Positions 37,110 through 49,109 of a stretch of 64,000 nucleotides of DNA are shown here, piece by piece; position 1 is the stretch's first letter; each line of letters starts with the position of its first letter. This DNA is from Aphrophora alni (lineage: Eukaryota; Arthropoda; Insecta; Hemiptera; Aphrophoridae). Under the pieces are notes generated by a model. The model worked only from the letters and a program-made list of their open reading frames with translations. It ran no database searches and had not been told where the DNA came from. Location: the NCBI GenBank assembly GCA_963513935.1, contig OY740774.1:95301668-95365667 (forward strand), written 5' to 3'. Made by a program: the position numbers and the translations under genes.

Positions 37110-39900
37110 GAAAGCAATCAAGAAATGCATCTTTTATAATTGTAATTATTCCTTATCTTTAGTTAAAATAGTGGAATTGCTTAGATATTCTAATGAATAT
37201 TACGATTTTAAAACTTATGAAAGAGACATAAATCAACAAATTGTAAAACTATACAAACAAGTACACTTTGATTGAAGAATACGTTTTAATTTTTCCTTTG
37301 AGATTAATGATCCACACGTAAAGTAGAACAAACTTTCATCAGAGAAGAAATCATTTAAAAAGCACTCACAATAATCTGTTCTGACGAGTATTTTATTTTA
37401 TTTATTCTTCCATAAACACCCTTAAATTAAATAGTTTGTAGTATTAGTCAGTTAAATATGTTACGTTGTTTCATTGTTGTTGAAAACATTCGAATGTAAA
37501 TATAATAACAAAGTGTTTTCATTTGTACTATCTTTAACGATATTACTTATTTACAAGTTATTTTTTTAGTAATATTATTTATCAAAACCATATCTAAAAT
37601 TCAAATTTATAAATACATGGTGTATGGAAAAATCGTACCAAAATTCAGAAGCTTATTTGTCACAATAAAACAAATAAAAATATTTCCTAAAATACCTAGT
37701 TTTCTCTACAGCCTCCATGTGGTGTTTTAACAAACAAAAAATCATATATATTCAATTGTAAATAATGTGATGAAGTAGAAATTATGCATTCTACTTTGTT
37801 CTGTATTGACCTAATTTGAGAAAAATAAGCAACCGATTTTCTTACTCATTTCAAAATAGTGACTATTTAAAAATTAGTTTACGTTGAATATCTTCAAAAA
37901 ACGTTGATTTTATCAAATATTTACAAGAGACAAAACGTTTTCTTTTTAACGTAAAAAAAACAATAAAAAAGTAATTGTGTCCTATTCTTTTTTAACCTTA
38001 GAGTAATGGGTAACGAAGTGAATCAATAATTCTTGGTTACCATGTACATATACCAAGATCAGCTTAGAACTAAAAAATGCTGTTTCAATTCTACAAATTC
38101 TTTTCCGTAGTCGATAGATATAGGGAAACCTGTAAAACAAAAAGATTTATGTTTTTTCTTGTATTGATTACCTCTGCATTTAATATTTAATTTAATTCCT
38201 GCATAACACTCTTAACAAATTATTTAATAACAATAAATACTCTTTTATTTTTTTTAAAGTTTTAACATCAAGCACACGCTTTTTAGAGAGCTGAAAGTAA
38301 TTATATAAAATATCCGGATATATTGAAAAATCCGGAATTCCCGCCCCCCCCCCAAATTCCTAGTCGTTAGATTTTATATTTTAAAGAAAATCTGTTCACA
38401 AAGATTTTTCATTAATTACTACTTATGCACATGCAGTCATACTGATAAACATATTGACCAAACAAATGTTTCTTAGTAAAGGAAACTGAATCTTTGTTCT
38501 CAAAATGAATATATTGGAAAAAAAAGAAATTTTATTTTTTACATCAAATTTATTTCATTATTTACATAGAGTTAAAAATATTTAACAAAAAAAAGATAAT
38601 AATAAAACAAATACAGACACACAATAAGTAATTAAAACTTCATAATATTGTAAGGCGTTTTTTTTTGTCCACAATAAAAAAATTACAATTTAATTATGGA
38701 TACACATACATCTATTTGTTTAGATCATATACATTACATTTGCGTAATCAGTCAAAAGATTCTTGCATAGTTAAAAAAATCATTCAAATTAATTAAATAT
38801 TTTGTTGTATAAATAAGTTAATAAACCAATATATGTAAAAAAAATGCATATCTACCTCTATTTACTTCGATTATAAACTTCTGATAAATATCTTTCCTTA
38901 CAAAGTCAAAACTTTAGACCAAATCGTAACAATATTGTAATTTATTTTCAAATACAATCTTTCTCTTTTTGTATTCTCAAAATGAAATTTAAACTTTGTG
39001 ATAGATTTGTGTTTATGTTCCAAATCTTGTAATTATATATCAGCTGATTTTGGCAATACAAGATTTTCACAATGAAATAAAGTTATAAACTTACGTGAAA
39101 AATATTAAATTAATAACTCTATAACAGCTTTATGATACGTTTTATCACATTTTATTTGTTATTTTATATTCACCTTATTACGGAGTAGAAGGTATTAGGG
39201 GTACAATAATAGATTTAGCCTTGGTGAGGTAACTGACTACATGCAATTAGCAGCAGTAATTAATTAAATAAAAGGGAAGGCTTATTGTTGTGTATAGGGA
39301 ATTGATATTGTAAACGTAACTTGGGAGCATAGACTTTAATTTCTATATAATTTTACAGTTCAGAATACTTTATCCAAGAGAATATTTGATTACTTTAAAT
39401 AAAATGGCAGAAACTAAAGTTCTAATAGTTGGGAAACTATGAAATCGTTATCATTTTGTAATACTTGTAAATAATGGACTAAATACATTATGCGGATGAG
39501 TTTTAAAGACAATAATTTGAATAAAATATCCCGTATTCTTCATTTTGTAAGTAAGCTAGAAGTTTTTTACAACACGTAGTGGACTATTTAAAAGGCATGC
39601 AATTTCATGAAGTGGTGTAATGCAATTTCTGAATACAGTTGTTTCCATGATCCGAAGCTTGAATTCTGTGAATAAGTTTGGTTTTGTACAACTACTCTAC
39701 AATGTCCTTATTCAAGAATTCTAAGAAGGGAAATCCATTGTATTGTTGAATATATGTTTAACAGTAGAAACATGTAGATGAAAAGTTGTGCTTGATGAAA
39801 GTTACGATTGATTGGTACAAATTAAATGTATTAAATAATTAAGCATAGTATAATATGTATTTGGCTTGTTTTAATTCGACATAATAAGTAATAAATTATT
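37110..39900. other. AT-rich non-coding DNA, nothing recognised
   Basis: No coding or RNA signal was found. There is a C-run of about ten near 38344. Confidence 0.45.
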
Positions 39901-39902
39901 TT

Positions 39903-39985
39903 ATATTACCTTATAGATCCGTCATGTGACTTTTATTATGTCTTTATTATAAAGACGCGTTTCGGAGACGTATCTCCATCTTCAA
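39903..39985 (-). ncRNA. Hammerhead-like two-hairpin motif at a Penelope-like terminus (strong copy 1)
   Basis: On the - strand: TTGAAGAT, then a perfect 5-bp stem (GGAGA/TCTCC, plus coordinates 39964-39968 and 39973-39977, 4-nt loop), then CGAAACGC, then a 7-bp hairpin (arms 39940-39946 and 39950-39956), then ATAATAAAAGTCACATGACG. The boxes flanking the first stem (YUGANGA and GAAA) are those of the hammerhead catalytic core, but one extra U sits between the first box and the stem and no standard cleavage triplet is obvious. Penelope-like elements are known to carry hammerhead motifs in their terminal repeats. Here the motif lies 188 bp downstream, same strand, of a Penelope ORF end (40173), which supports that origin. 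Self-cleavage is not shown. Confidence 0.5.
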
Positions 39986-40172
39986 TTATCACTCCGTAGA
40001 GGTCGTTAAAACATTAATATCATATAAACATTGACACTACATACACAATTTAATAAATACACATAAACGTTGATTTTACTTTTTTTTTTTCATGCGCACT
40101 GTTTCATGTTTCGCGAACTACTGATATTACGGTGAGGCCAAGGTTATCTGATTAATGGCTGATATTATCAGT

Positions 40173-40403
40173 TTATCTGTAACTCAATGCTGTCTCGTAT
40201 AATGCATTTGATTGGAAGGACAGTTTTTCATTGAGGATATCTTTTGGTGCGTGTTTAAATGACTTGTAAATTTCAAACTCCTCGATGGCATTCATCTTTG
40301 GTCCTTTTTTAATAATATGAAGCGGTGTCAGGTTGGTTTCGAAGTTGGTATACGAACAATTCGACGTCTTCTTTCTGTTAACGTTTTTTAGGTGGATTCC
40401 ATC
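40173..40403 (-). pseudogene. Penelope-like element ORF, C-terminal fragment
   Basis: A continuous - strand frame of 76 codons ends at TAA (40173-40175). It includes TNFETNLTPLHIIKKGPKMN, AIEEFEIYKSFK and ILNEKLSFQSNALYE. From memory of the family, the tail after the GIY-YIG nuclease of many Penelope-like proteins has the form 'LTPLH..KKG..MN.LEE.EIYK...LN.Q..F..N.L.E', so the match is good. The upstream RT and nuclease are not present, so this is a 5'-truncated copy, the usual fate of such elements. It is a different copy from the RT remnant at 33 kb, which lacks this tail. The hammerhead-like motif follows downstream. Confidence 0.65.
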
Positions 40404-40409
40404 TTCAAA

Positions 40410-43300
40410 ATAAAAATATTATTATGTTTAATTTTTAAAAGCGATTCTCTCAATCTCATTACCTTTTTTCAACAACTAAATATGATTATTGTGTTGTGTA
40501 AATAGCTTAGTTAAATATTGTGTGATATCTTATTCAAAAACCTTTATAAAGAGCTGTCATTTTGGCTCAAAATGCAGTGACTTACGTTAACTCAATACAG
40601 GACCACAGAAGGTAAAACTAATAATTTGTCATTATTAAATTTTACAAGCGGTTCAGGTAGTAATATTTACCAAAAAAGAACAAATATTATTTTAGTACAC
40701 AACAGATGTATTCATAACTGTTTTTGATTGGTGTTTATTGTTAGCAAACAACACATAATTATGATTTTGAGGTGCTAAATGTTTTGTATGTTACTTTTTA
40801 ATTGATTGGGGGGGGGGTCATTTTTATTTGGTTTGTATAGAAATAAGTGTATTGCAGTTATTATTAATTTGAGATAGTTTGATGTAAATTTAAGTTTGTT
40901 TTCATATTTTAAGTGTAAGGAAATTATTGCTATATATCATTATTTAATTAAATCTATCCTATGTACATAATTATTGTGGTAAAATTATTAGTTTTTATAA
41001 CATTTTAAAAATCTGTGTTCCTAACTTTATCGTTGAATAGAGTTCTAGAGAATCTAACTTGTTTACCTACTTTCCTTTATACAGAGAACAAGGGTGTTTA
41101 TTGTATTTTACTTAAAAAAATGTTCTGGTATTCTTATTACAATTGATAATGGTATCAATAAAAATATAAATAAATACCCTAACAATTAAATGTAAATAGA
41201 TTTTAGCTTTCCTAAATTTCAACATAAATGTTGTCAAAATAAACCAAAACTGTCTTGAAATCCAAAGAAGACACTTCCTCTAAATTTTAATATGTTATGT
41301 TACACGTAATTTCTGATAATTATTTTTCGATTTATCTATCCTTGGGAAAAATTGTTTTCATAGTTATTAGGTCTTGCAAGCTTTAATAATAGAAGGAGGG
41401 GAATATTTGACAATGTGGAAAGAAGTTATTAGTTTCTTATGATTACCCATTTGGTTCTGGTATATGGTTCTGAAGATGAGATTTACTCAAAACACTCAAA
41501 TAGTAGTATGTCTCATGTACATATACTGACAATTATGAAAAAAATTGTAGCGAAAAGAAGACATGACTTAATAATAATTATACATAATAACTCTTATATT
41601 ACTTAGTTTTGACGTACAGAGAGTTATTAAATGGCAAAGTATTTGTATGGGCATGCATTTACAATACATAATTCTGTTGTTTTGAGTTAATATGAATAAA
41701 CAATGTTCTGTATGTCCAATATTAGAATTTTTGTTTGTTTTTACTTAAAGTTTTTTTTTAAATATGCTATTTATGGAAGCTACTAGTAGTATTAGTGGAT
41801 TGTAGCTAATAGTAGTTCTATTAGTAAACATGACAGCGTTCATGCGACAGATTAGTCAAATAATGTTCATATATGTACAACTGTTCGGTCAAATACTGTT
41901 CAAGAAACAGTTCAACCGATTTCTATTTAGGTTATACATTTTATCAAAACATATTTTGATAGAAATAAATTTAAAAAACAACTTGAGAATACAGATATAA
42001 TATAACTACGTACATACAAACGCGGTTAATCCATTTTGTTGTGATGCGCTATAAAGAAGTCAAACACGATCATTTTTCAACACAATAGAAGTGAAAATTT
42101 ATATTTTATAAAAAAAAAGAAAAATCTACATCGATTGTTTTTATCCATCACAACTTTATTTGTAATACGTATAAAAGAAAAAAATAAATGACATGATGTT
42201 CTGGAACTTCAAAAGGCAAAACACGTTTCATCAACAATAATGAATAACAACCTACTTTAGTTACAAAAACACATTTTAGCTCTCAGCACTGATGAAAGAA
42301 AACCTTTTATACTTAAACTTTCAATGACAATTCAATGTAAATTATTTCATCTTACAATCTGATACAAAGAAAATCACATGAATGAACAGGCCAATTCTAA
42401 CATATTTACATCTTGGCAAGTTGTATGACTTTAACCTTGTTGTAATTATGTTCAATTATCGATGATAATGAAGGTAAAACTAGATAATGTACTTTATCTT
42501 TGAAGAATACGTATTAAAGCAACGTGTGATTTTACTTCATTTACTTTTCCACTCTCTATTGAACTAGAACATGTTATCATTTTCCGAAAAAGTCCTTTAA
42601 AGAACTTAAAATAACACCAAAACAAAGATTGGATTTTAAAAATTTGCCTCTAAATATCGTCACCAATATGGTCAAATGTAGTTCATGAGGATACAAAGTT
42701 TACTAACTGATTACTATAAACTGTATAACACTTATTACTACTATTTATAAATAGTGAATAAATAAAATAGTGAGACACGGTTTTGAGTTGTTAATTTGTG
42801 TTATGATGTAAATAAATTAGTCGGTGACCAAGTCCAAACTACTATTTATTTTTTGAATCTGCCCTCAGGGGTAGTTTAGAGTGTGTACAGGCTAGTCAAA
42901 CCTAAAAGACTGCAACTGGATTTACAAAATAATCATGTAGTATTGTGTTTTGTCCCTCTTTTTATATGTCCTCTCAGATCTCCCCTGAACCAATCAGGTT
43001 CATTAAAAAATGACGCTATTAAAGTATTCTAGGCTATATTTCTTTATTTCATGCGTTTGTTTCGTTTTTTTTTTTATAAGGCGATGATGACCGAGGCATT
43101 TTTTGCCTATTAATCAAGAAGAAAGAATTTGTATATACAGGTAGGGTATAAAGTCCTTTACCCTTATTTTTGTCTACCATTCATATTTAAAGTGTTTTTC
43201 AAGCGTAACATTCACTATATAGGTGATAATTCTAACTTTTGAGGTGTTATTAAATATTGGGAGTTACCTGAGGTCTGAGATATAGGGTCAACTTCCGAAA
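40410..43300. other. AT-rich non-coding DNA
   Basis: 43050-43150 resembles 34790-34870 (GATGACCGAGGCATTTTTTG, AAGAAGAAAGAATTTGTATA) and may be a family A fragment. 42840-42930 is a GC-richer patch that was not identified. Nothing else was seen. Confidence 0.4.
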
Positions 43301-43307
43301 TCTATAT

Positions 43308-43705
43308 GAGAAGATAGTCATGCGACATGTCGATTAACAATGCCTTTTCCCGCTGAAAACAATGATAGAACTAAACTTCTAAAGGGTTGCACCGTTTCCA
43401 AGAAATCAGTAAGTCCAAGATGTAGAAGTCGACTTAAAAGTTGCAATGAGAAGATAGTCGTGTGACATGTCGATTAACACTGCCATTTCCCCCTGAACAC
43501 AATAGTGCAATTAAAATTTGAAAGGGTTGTACCGATTCCAAGAAATCAGTAGTTCAAACATGTAGAAGTCGACTTAAAAGTTGTAATGAGAAGATGGTCA
43601 TGTGACATGTCGATTTAACACTGCCTTTCCCCCCCTAAAAACAACACTGCAATTAAAATTCCAAAGAGTTGAATCGTTTCCAAGAAATAAGTAGGTCAAA
43701 ATAAT
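43308..43705. repeat. 140-bp tandem repeat, about 2.8 copies
   Basis: Units start at 43308, 43448 and 43588, exactly 140 bp apart, each with GAGAAGATnGTC, GACATGTCGATT, AACACTGCC, CCGATTCCAAGAAATCAGTA-type and TGTAGAAGTCGACTTAAAAG-type blocks. The last unit is incomplete and lacks the 3' part. Units differ by roughly 10-15%. A degenerate half-unit may precede the array (ACTTCCGAAATCTATATGAG at about 43291). It is unrelated to the 34-bp minisatellite. Confidence 0.92.
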
Positions 43706-43709
43706 TGTA

Positions 43710-44160
43710 TAACATTCTTGGTTTCAAATGCATTTATTTTATTAAACATCTAAAAAACGAAAACAATACAATAAATAACAAACAATGGAAGCAGCGTTTT
43801 TGTAAAATAATCATTAATAATTTGTTCCAATTAGGGTTATAACTAAAAAGACAATAAACATTGTTTTATCTTTTTTATATTTTTGCATCTACTAACAGTT
43901 CTGTTCCTGTTTATATCGTTTTAAGCATGTACAAATTTTTATTGCCAAAAATAAAATATTTCCAATAACATTAACATTTTCAATTGAACATTATTAAACA
44001 AATGTCCATTATTTTTCAATAACAAATGAAAAGACGCTTCTCTTTTTTTAATATAATGATTTGTAGTTTTAATTTCAATAAAAAACCAATCTGTTCAATT
44101 TGTTTTAAAAGTTATTTGATGATGTTAGATTGTTAATACTATTGTCATAGTTTAGTCGTA
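43710..44160. other. AT-rich non-coding DNA, nothing recognised
   Basis: No signal was found. Confidence 0.45.
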
Positions 44161-44230
44161 GATACACCACTACAGTATTTGTGTATATACACGACGTTTC
44201 AAGAGACTAAATCCACTATCATTCAAACAC
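44161..44230 (-). other. Penelope-type terminal motif (intermediate copy)
   Basis: On the - strand TTGAATGATAGTGGATTTAG is followed by TCTCTTGAAACGTC and a 12-nt perfect palindromic hairpin (GTGTATATACAC, 44181-44192), then AAATACTG. The order (YTGA box, imperfect stem, GAAACG, short hairpin, A-rich linker) is that of the strong copies, but the first stem pairs poorly. GATAGTGGA is shared with the copy at 60.04 kb. Confidence 0.35.
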
Positions 44231-44239
44231 TAATAATAA

Positions 44240-44845
44240 TATTTTAATACGTTCAAATTCACATGCAGGGTGTAGCATAACTTTTATACTAAAAACTTAA
44301 ATGACTCCCGAATGTTACATAATGAAAAGTATAAGTTGTATTAACTGTAAACGTTAGGCTTAATATTACATTTGATTATGTTTCCTAAATCATTTGTAGA
44401 GAGATCTGGTTCTGTTCCATTATTCACGAAGCAATTTTGCGTCTGTCAAGAACATGCTAGAGGTTGCAATAAAACACTTCTTTGCCATTCAATATATTTA
44501 CAAATGATTTTGTATTATTTTCCAGCATTGTAACTATACATTATGCCTTCAGTTTAAATTAGATTGACAATTCATTTATTAATTGTAAATAGTTATTATG
44601 CCTTTAAAAATCTGGGATCTCGCCATTTCGTGGCGTAACTTTTGTACAAGGGACAGTATTATACACTTTTGTAAGATGTAAAAGTTAAAGATACATCTCC
44701 ATGTTTTCGAGAATATATTTTTTATTAGTTGGGTTTAACTGAAAATATAATTTAAGCAAAATATACTTTCACTAGTTTAAGTAACGATGTTTTCATATGT
44801 TATTTTGAAAACTATAAACGAATTCTTTTGGAACATATGTAATTT
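44240..44845. other. AT-rich non-coding DNA, nothing recognised
   Basis: No signal was found. Confidence 0.4.
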
Positions 44846-44849
44846 ACTT

Positions 44850-45005
44850 CTTTTCAATTAAAACTTTAAATCACAACTAAAATGTAAACTTTCTTCTTTA
44901 GAGTAGAAAGTATTAGACTTGCAAAACCAAAACCACGCAAGGAAACTTTTACAATGCATTTCATTATTGTAAATTTTAGTTCAAAAGTAGTTTCAACTCC
45001 AAACT
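44850..45005 (-). repeat. Dispersed repeat family B, inverted fragment
   Basis: The reverse complement contains GCATTGTAAAAGTTTCCTTG and TACATTTTAGTTGTGATTTA, parallel to 26750-26840. Confidence 0.5.
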
Positions 45006-45009
45006 TTCA

Positions 45010-47700
45010 ATTGTCTCTCTTCCCTTCTTACCTTCAAGTTCATTACACACAACACTTTACCCGGCGTTTTTAGGATTTATCAATATTAAACAGTTTCTAC
45101 GGTTTTAAAATTCCTACTGTTGATCACATACTTATATAATTAAATAAAAACCTGCAAAGTGACCAGCACATATTCTGTTATTGATATCAGTGTTAATTAA
45201 ATAATTTGCAGAATAATTCGACACATAAAATTCCAGAACAGCTCGCAAAGGGCGAGACGGAATATGACAATTGAATTTGGTATTAAAGTAGTATAGAGTA
45301 GCTTGTAGAAAAAATGTTTCATATTTAATTTCCAACCGTTCATTTTAAATATAGATCGTATACAATGTTTTGTTGTTTTACTGTAATAAATTTATTTTAT
45401 AAGAATAAATTTGTTTTTCGTGCTTATAATTCGTTTCTAACTTAACGAAAGTTGTACATACACGTTTAAAATATAAGTAAACATAACCTAAACCATTTTA
45501 TAAGCTAGAAAGTAATTATATTTTAACCGGAAATAACTATGTCATTATTCTTTTCTCTTAAAATAACCTCTTCTCTTATTATTATACAATAGTGTTACTT
45601 GTTAAGTAAATAAATTATTTCACTTATCATGTATAATATTTTAGAAAGTGTGTAATTTTTTTTCTAAAATAGGAAGTAACAATATATTTCAAATAAATAG
45701 AATGTTATATTATATATTGTAAACTATAGTGTTTAGTTTTATTATTACATCAATCACATAATTTTTTAATTTATCTTTGACAAATGTTTTTTTTTACAAC
45801 GATTTATTAAAATTTGTTTTCTACAAAATATCTATTACCCATTCCTTTATATCGAACGAATTCCACAACGATAATGTCTAATTATTTATAGCCTCGAATC
45901 CTACAGTATAAATCTGTTTTCCTACACTATGAAAGTGGTATTTAATTTTCCTCATTGTATCTAGCTTATTACCTAGCGTTATACCTAAATTCAGTTGTTT
46001 ATTACAAATTTATATTACGTATATTGGCAACATTTTTAATGTGACCACCTGCTTATCACAGTACATCAACTGTACGACCTAGAATCAAGCAAAACACATT
46101 CACAGCTACTTTACATAGTATTATAGTATCACCTATCACACAGTATTAAATTCAACAATATATATTCAGCTGAAATAATAACGTTCATAATCCCGTAACT
46201 ATACATGATGTCGTGTCGTTTTATTCAGTCCTACTTATATATTTTTCAGTTGTAACACACGAAAGTAAAAAGAAATCATGTATACAAAATTAAAAAGTCA
46301 CAATACTCAAAACCACTTAATTCTTATACTTTGTTGTGGATTCTCTATTGTTGAAATGTATTTAGGTATATAGTTACTTAATTTTGAAATGTATATGCTA
46401 TACTATAACGAATGAATATAATTGGTAGAACTCCATGTAAAATAAAACACAAACACATTATTTAGTAAATTCTACAATTTTACACGTAAGTGTCAAAACA
46501 TGCTAAACACATTCTAATATATAAACGCTAGTTAAAAAAATAACCAATGATCACGAGATGTGGTTGATGCCTTAACAGTAAATAATTAGTTATATTTTCT
46601 TAAATTATTGTTCAATATACCATAGTAATTTGTTTTACCACTCTTGTGTTCTTTAGACGGACTTCAAAATATCAATCCTTCATATATTTTTATTTTAAAT
46701 TATATTTTGCAATTAAAAACGAATATTCTCTGCTTGTTAAATACACATTTCCATTCAAAGTATCCAGTAGACACCCCAGGGAGGTATACAGTAATTTTAG
46801 CCTTTTTTATCCTTTAAAAGGAAGCTCTAATTAATGTGGTTGGAAATTGGACCCGATTTTTCCTGGTCATTAGTTGTATTATAACTAAGACAGCCTCTAG
46901 ATATCAGGAATTAATTACTCTGGTTAAACACGACTGCATGTCTCGTATTTATATCTTTCGGTAAGTAGTGAATTGTTTTTCCTTTATCACATATATTTTT
47001 GTCACATGTATATTTTTAACACAGATTTTCTAAAAACTTATGTTTGTTTACTGTTTACAAGAAATTTTTGTTAAAAGCTTTTTACAAGATGAGTAAAGCG
47101 TAGTAGAAATTCGTTTAACTTATATTTTGGTTTAATTAATTATAACAAAGAAATCGGAGTATGATGTTCCTTTGTAATCTAGATATTTTTCTGATCTCAT
47201 ATTCTTACTTGAATCAGTTTCCATAACGTTGTACTTGAACATTTGCATTGAATTTGTGAATTAATTAACAGATTTGAAAGTTGCATTAAAAAACATTCCG
47301 GTGTTTTTATATTGAGTACACGAGCAGTCAAGGAGTTAACATAGATATATTCATGTTTCGAAATGTAAATGCGCTTTTAATTTTTTAAATTATTCATATT
47401 TGTTTAGTGTGTAGAAACCAATCTGGTTAATTTAAATTCCCAAAATAGACCTACTTCTCGTTTTATAGATTATTTTGTACCCGAACATTGTAGTTTTAGT
47501 ATATTTAAAGGCCATCTTTGTGGGAATTTACAAGTTAAAAATTAAAAATTTGTAATAATTTATTATTCAATAAAGTTTTATATAGTCTGAATGTTTTTTT
47601 TTTCACCTAAAAAAGTATAATGAAGTGTCCTTTAATTAAATTTTAGAAAAATACTTTAGTGGGTCATCCTCAAGTAACATAGCTTGATTTACACTTTTCC
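45010..47700. other. AT-rich non-coding DNA, nothing recognised
   Basis: A GC-richer patch at 46760-46970 was not identified. Confidence 0.4.
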
Positions 47701-47805
47701 TGTTTGTTTTGAGTTAGAACCCTTTCTGTTAGCTTATCTTAAAAGTATCTCTTGACCATCTCTTTTTCTTTTCGGACTCTTGCGTAATTAAAGATTCGAG
47801 GGCTA
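47700..47805 (+). repeat. Dispersed repeat family E, copy 1
   Basis: TTTGAGTTAGAnCCnT..., CTTAnCTTAAAAGTATCTCTTGACCA-type and CGGACTCTTGCGTAATTAA-type blocks are collinear with 50915-51005. Confidence 0.35.
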
Positions 47806-48060
47806 GGAATCTTTATTTTATGTTCTTTTCAATATTTTTTATAATCTGATGTTGAAGACGAGGTTTTTGTAAAAAAAAAAAAAAAAAATTAATTAATTAA
47901 TAAAATAAATAATAAAAAAACATGATGAAGCAATGTAAGTCACATATTATACAAGTATGAGTAAAATCAATATTTAGGTCTTCGGAAGATTATTGATTAT
48001 TGCACATGAATTTTGGTTGAGGTTGCCATTTGAGATTCCTAATTAAAAAAATTAAAATTA

Positions 48061-48273
48061 AACTGTTTTGTTACACGGATGGTAACTGGGGGCATGCTAT
48101 GGAAGACTCAATTTCTTTATGATGAAAGAAGACAAGTTAGGGGGATGTTTAATGCAGCTAAACGACATGGTAATTGGATGGATTATAAGGGGGCCATAAC
48201 TGTGTACACCATAGCTTTAAAATGGACAATGCGAGAGTCTGAGACGAAGTTCTGCGTTGATGTAGGTACGCTG
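48061..48273 (+). pseudogene. Jockey-like LINE fragment (segment between endonuclease and RT)
   Basis: The open frame starting MVTGGM at 48079 contains DERRQVRGMFNAAKRHGNW, then MDYKGAITVYTIAL, then MRESETKFCVDV. Jockey-clade and related non-LTR elements have, between the endonuclease and RT domains, a conserved basic segment of the form 'R..VRRLFN.AK..G.W..YR.ALT.Y...I..AKR.SW..FC..I'. The spacing of F-N-AK, W-YK-A, RES and FC agrees. It is more GC-rich than its surroundings. No frame disruption is seen within the 60 codons, but the flanking RT is not detectable, so it is a fragment. Confidence 0.6.
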
Positions 48274-48279
48274 ATTCTG

Positions 48280-48785
48280 TTTCAGTTAAATTTTAAAAGT
48301 TTAAAACAATAATTCTTCTTAAATTTCTCCTTGCAGTTCTTTCAATAAACATAGCTATCGGAAAAAAGAGAGAACGGAAATTATTTTTCCGTCAACCAGG
48401 TACAAAATTACTCTAGTATTGATAGCGATTATTCAATGTTGAGGACTCTTTTTTGTATATATATTAGAAATCATAAATAAAAATTTATAATTTTATAAGA
48501 AAAAACTCAAGAAGTAAGTCAAAATTCAGAGCTTAATACGTTTGTTGAATCACGTAACATCTTGTCCAGACAGAAACTATGAGAACACATGTTTATTAGC
48601 TTTAAAAACAATTAGTAATAATTTTAATTGAAACTCATAATTAATAACCAAATTATTTATTTGGAGTAATTTAATTATAATTTTAGTTTAATTGTTTCAA
48701 TAGTCTTTCGGGAACAAATTGTACTTTATAATTGAACCAAATTATATGTAATATATGTTTAATTTTGTTTTAAGTTTTCTCTTTT
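48280..48785. other. AT-rich non-coding DNA, nothing recognised
   Basis: No RT sequence could be traced downstream of the LINE fragment. Confidence 0.4.
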
Positions 48786-48787
48786 AT

Positions 48788-48788
<1 letters not shown>

Positions 48789-48842
<54 letters not shown>
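48789..48842. repeat. (TA)n microsatellite
   Basis: About 26 TA units. Confidence 0.9.
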
Positions 48843-48845
<3 letters not shown>

Positions 48846-49061
48846 ATAAAAAAAATGTTATACATAGTTGTAAGACTTATGGTCTTTTATAAAAGTAAGA
48901 CTGGTTCAACATTTTGGAGCAGTATAATCAAACAATTTTGAAGTTTTTGTCTATAAAATTAAACTCATAATATAAGTATATAGTTTGATAATAGAAAAGG
49001 TCCTTATATATAAAAAAACGAATGTAAACTTAATTGAAAATTTAGTATGAAACTTAGACAA

Positions 49062-49106
<45 letters not shown>
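49062..49106. repeat. (TA)n microsatellite
   Basis: About 22 TA units. Confidence 0.9.
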
Positions 49107-49107
<1 letters not shown>

Positions 49108-49109
49108 CA

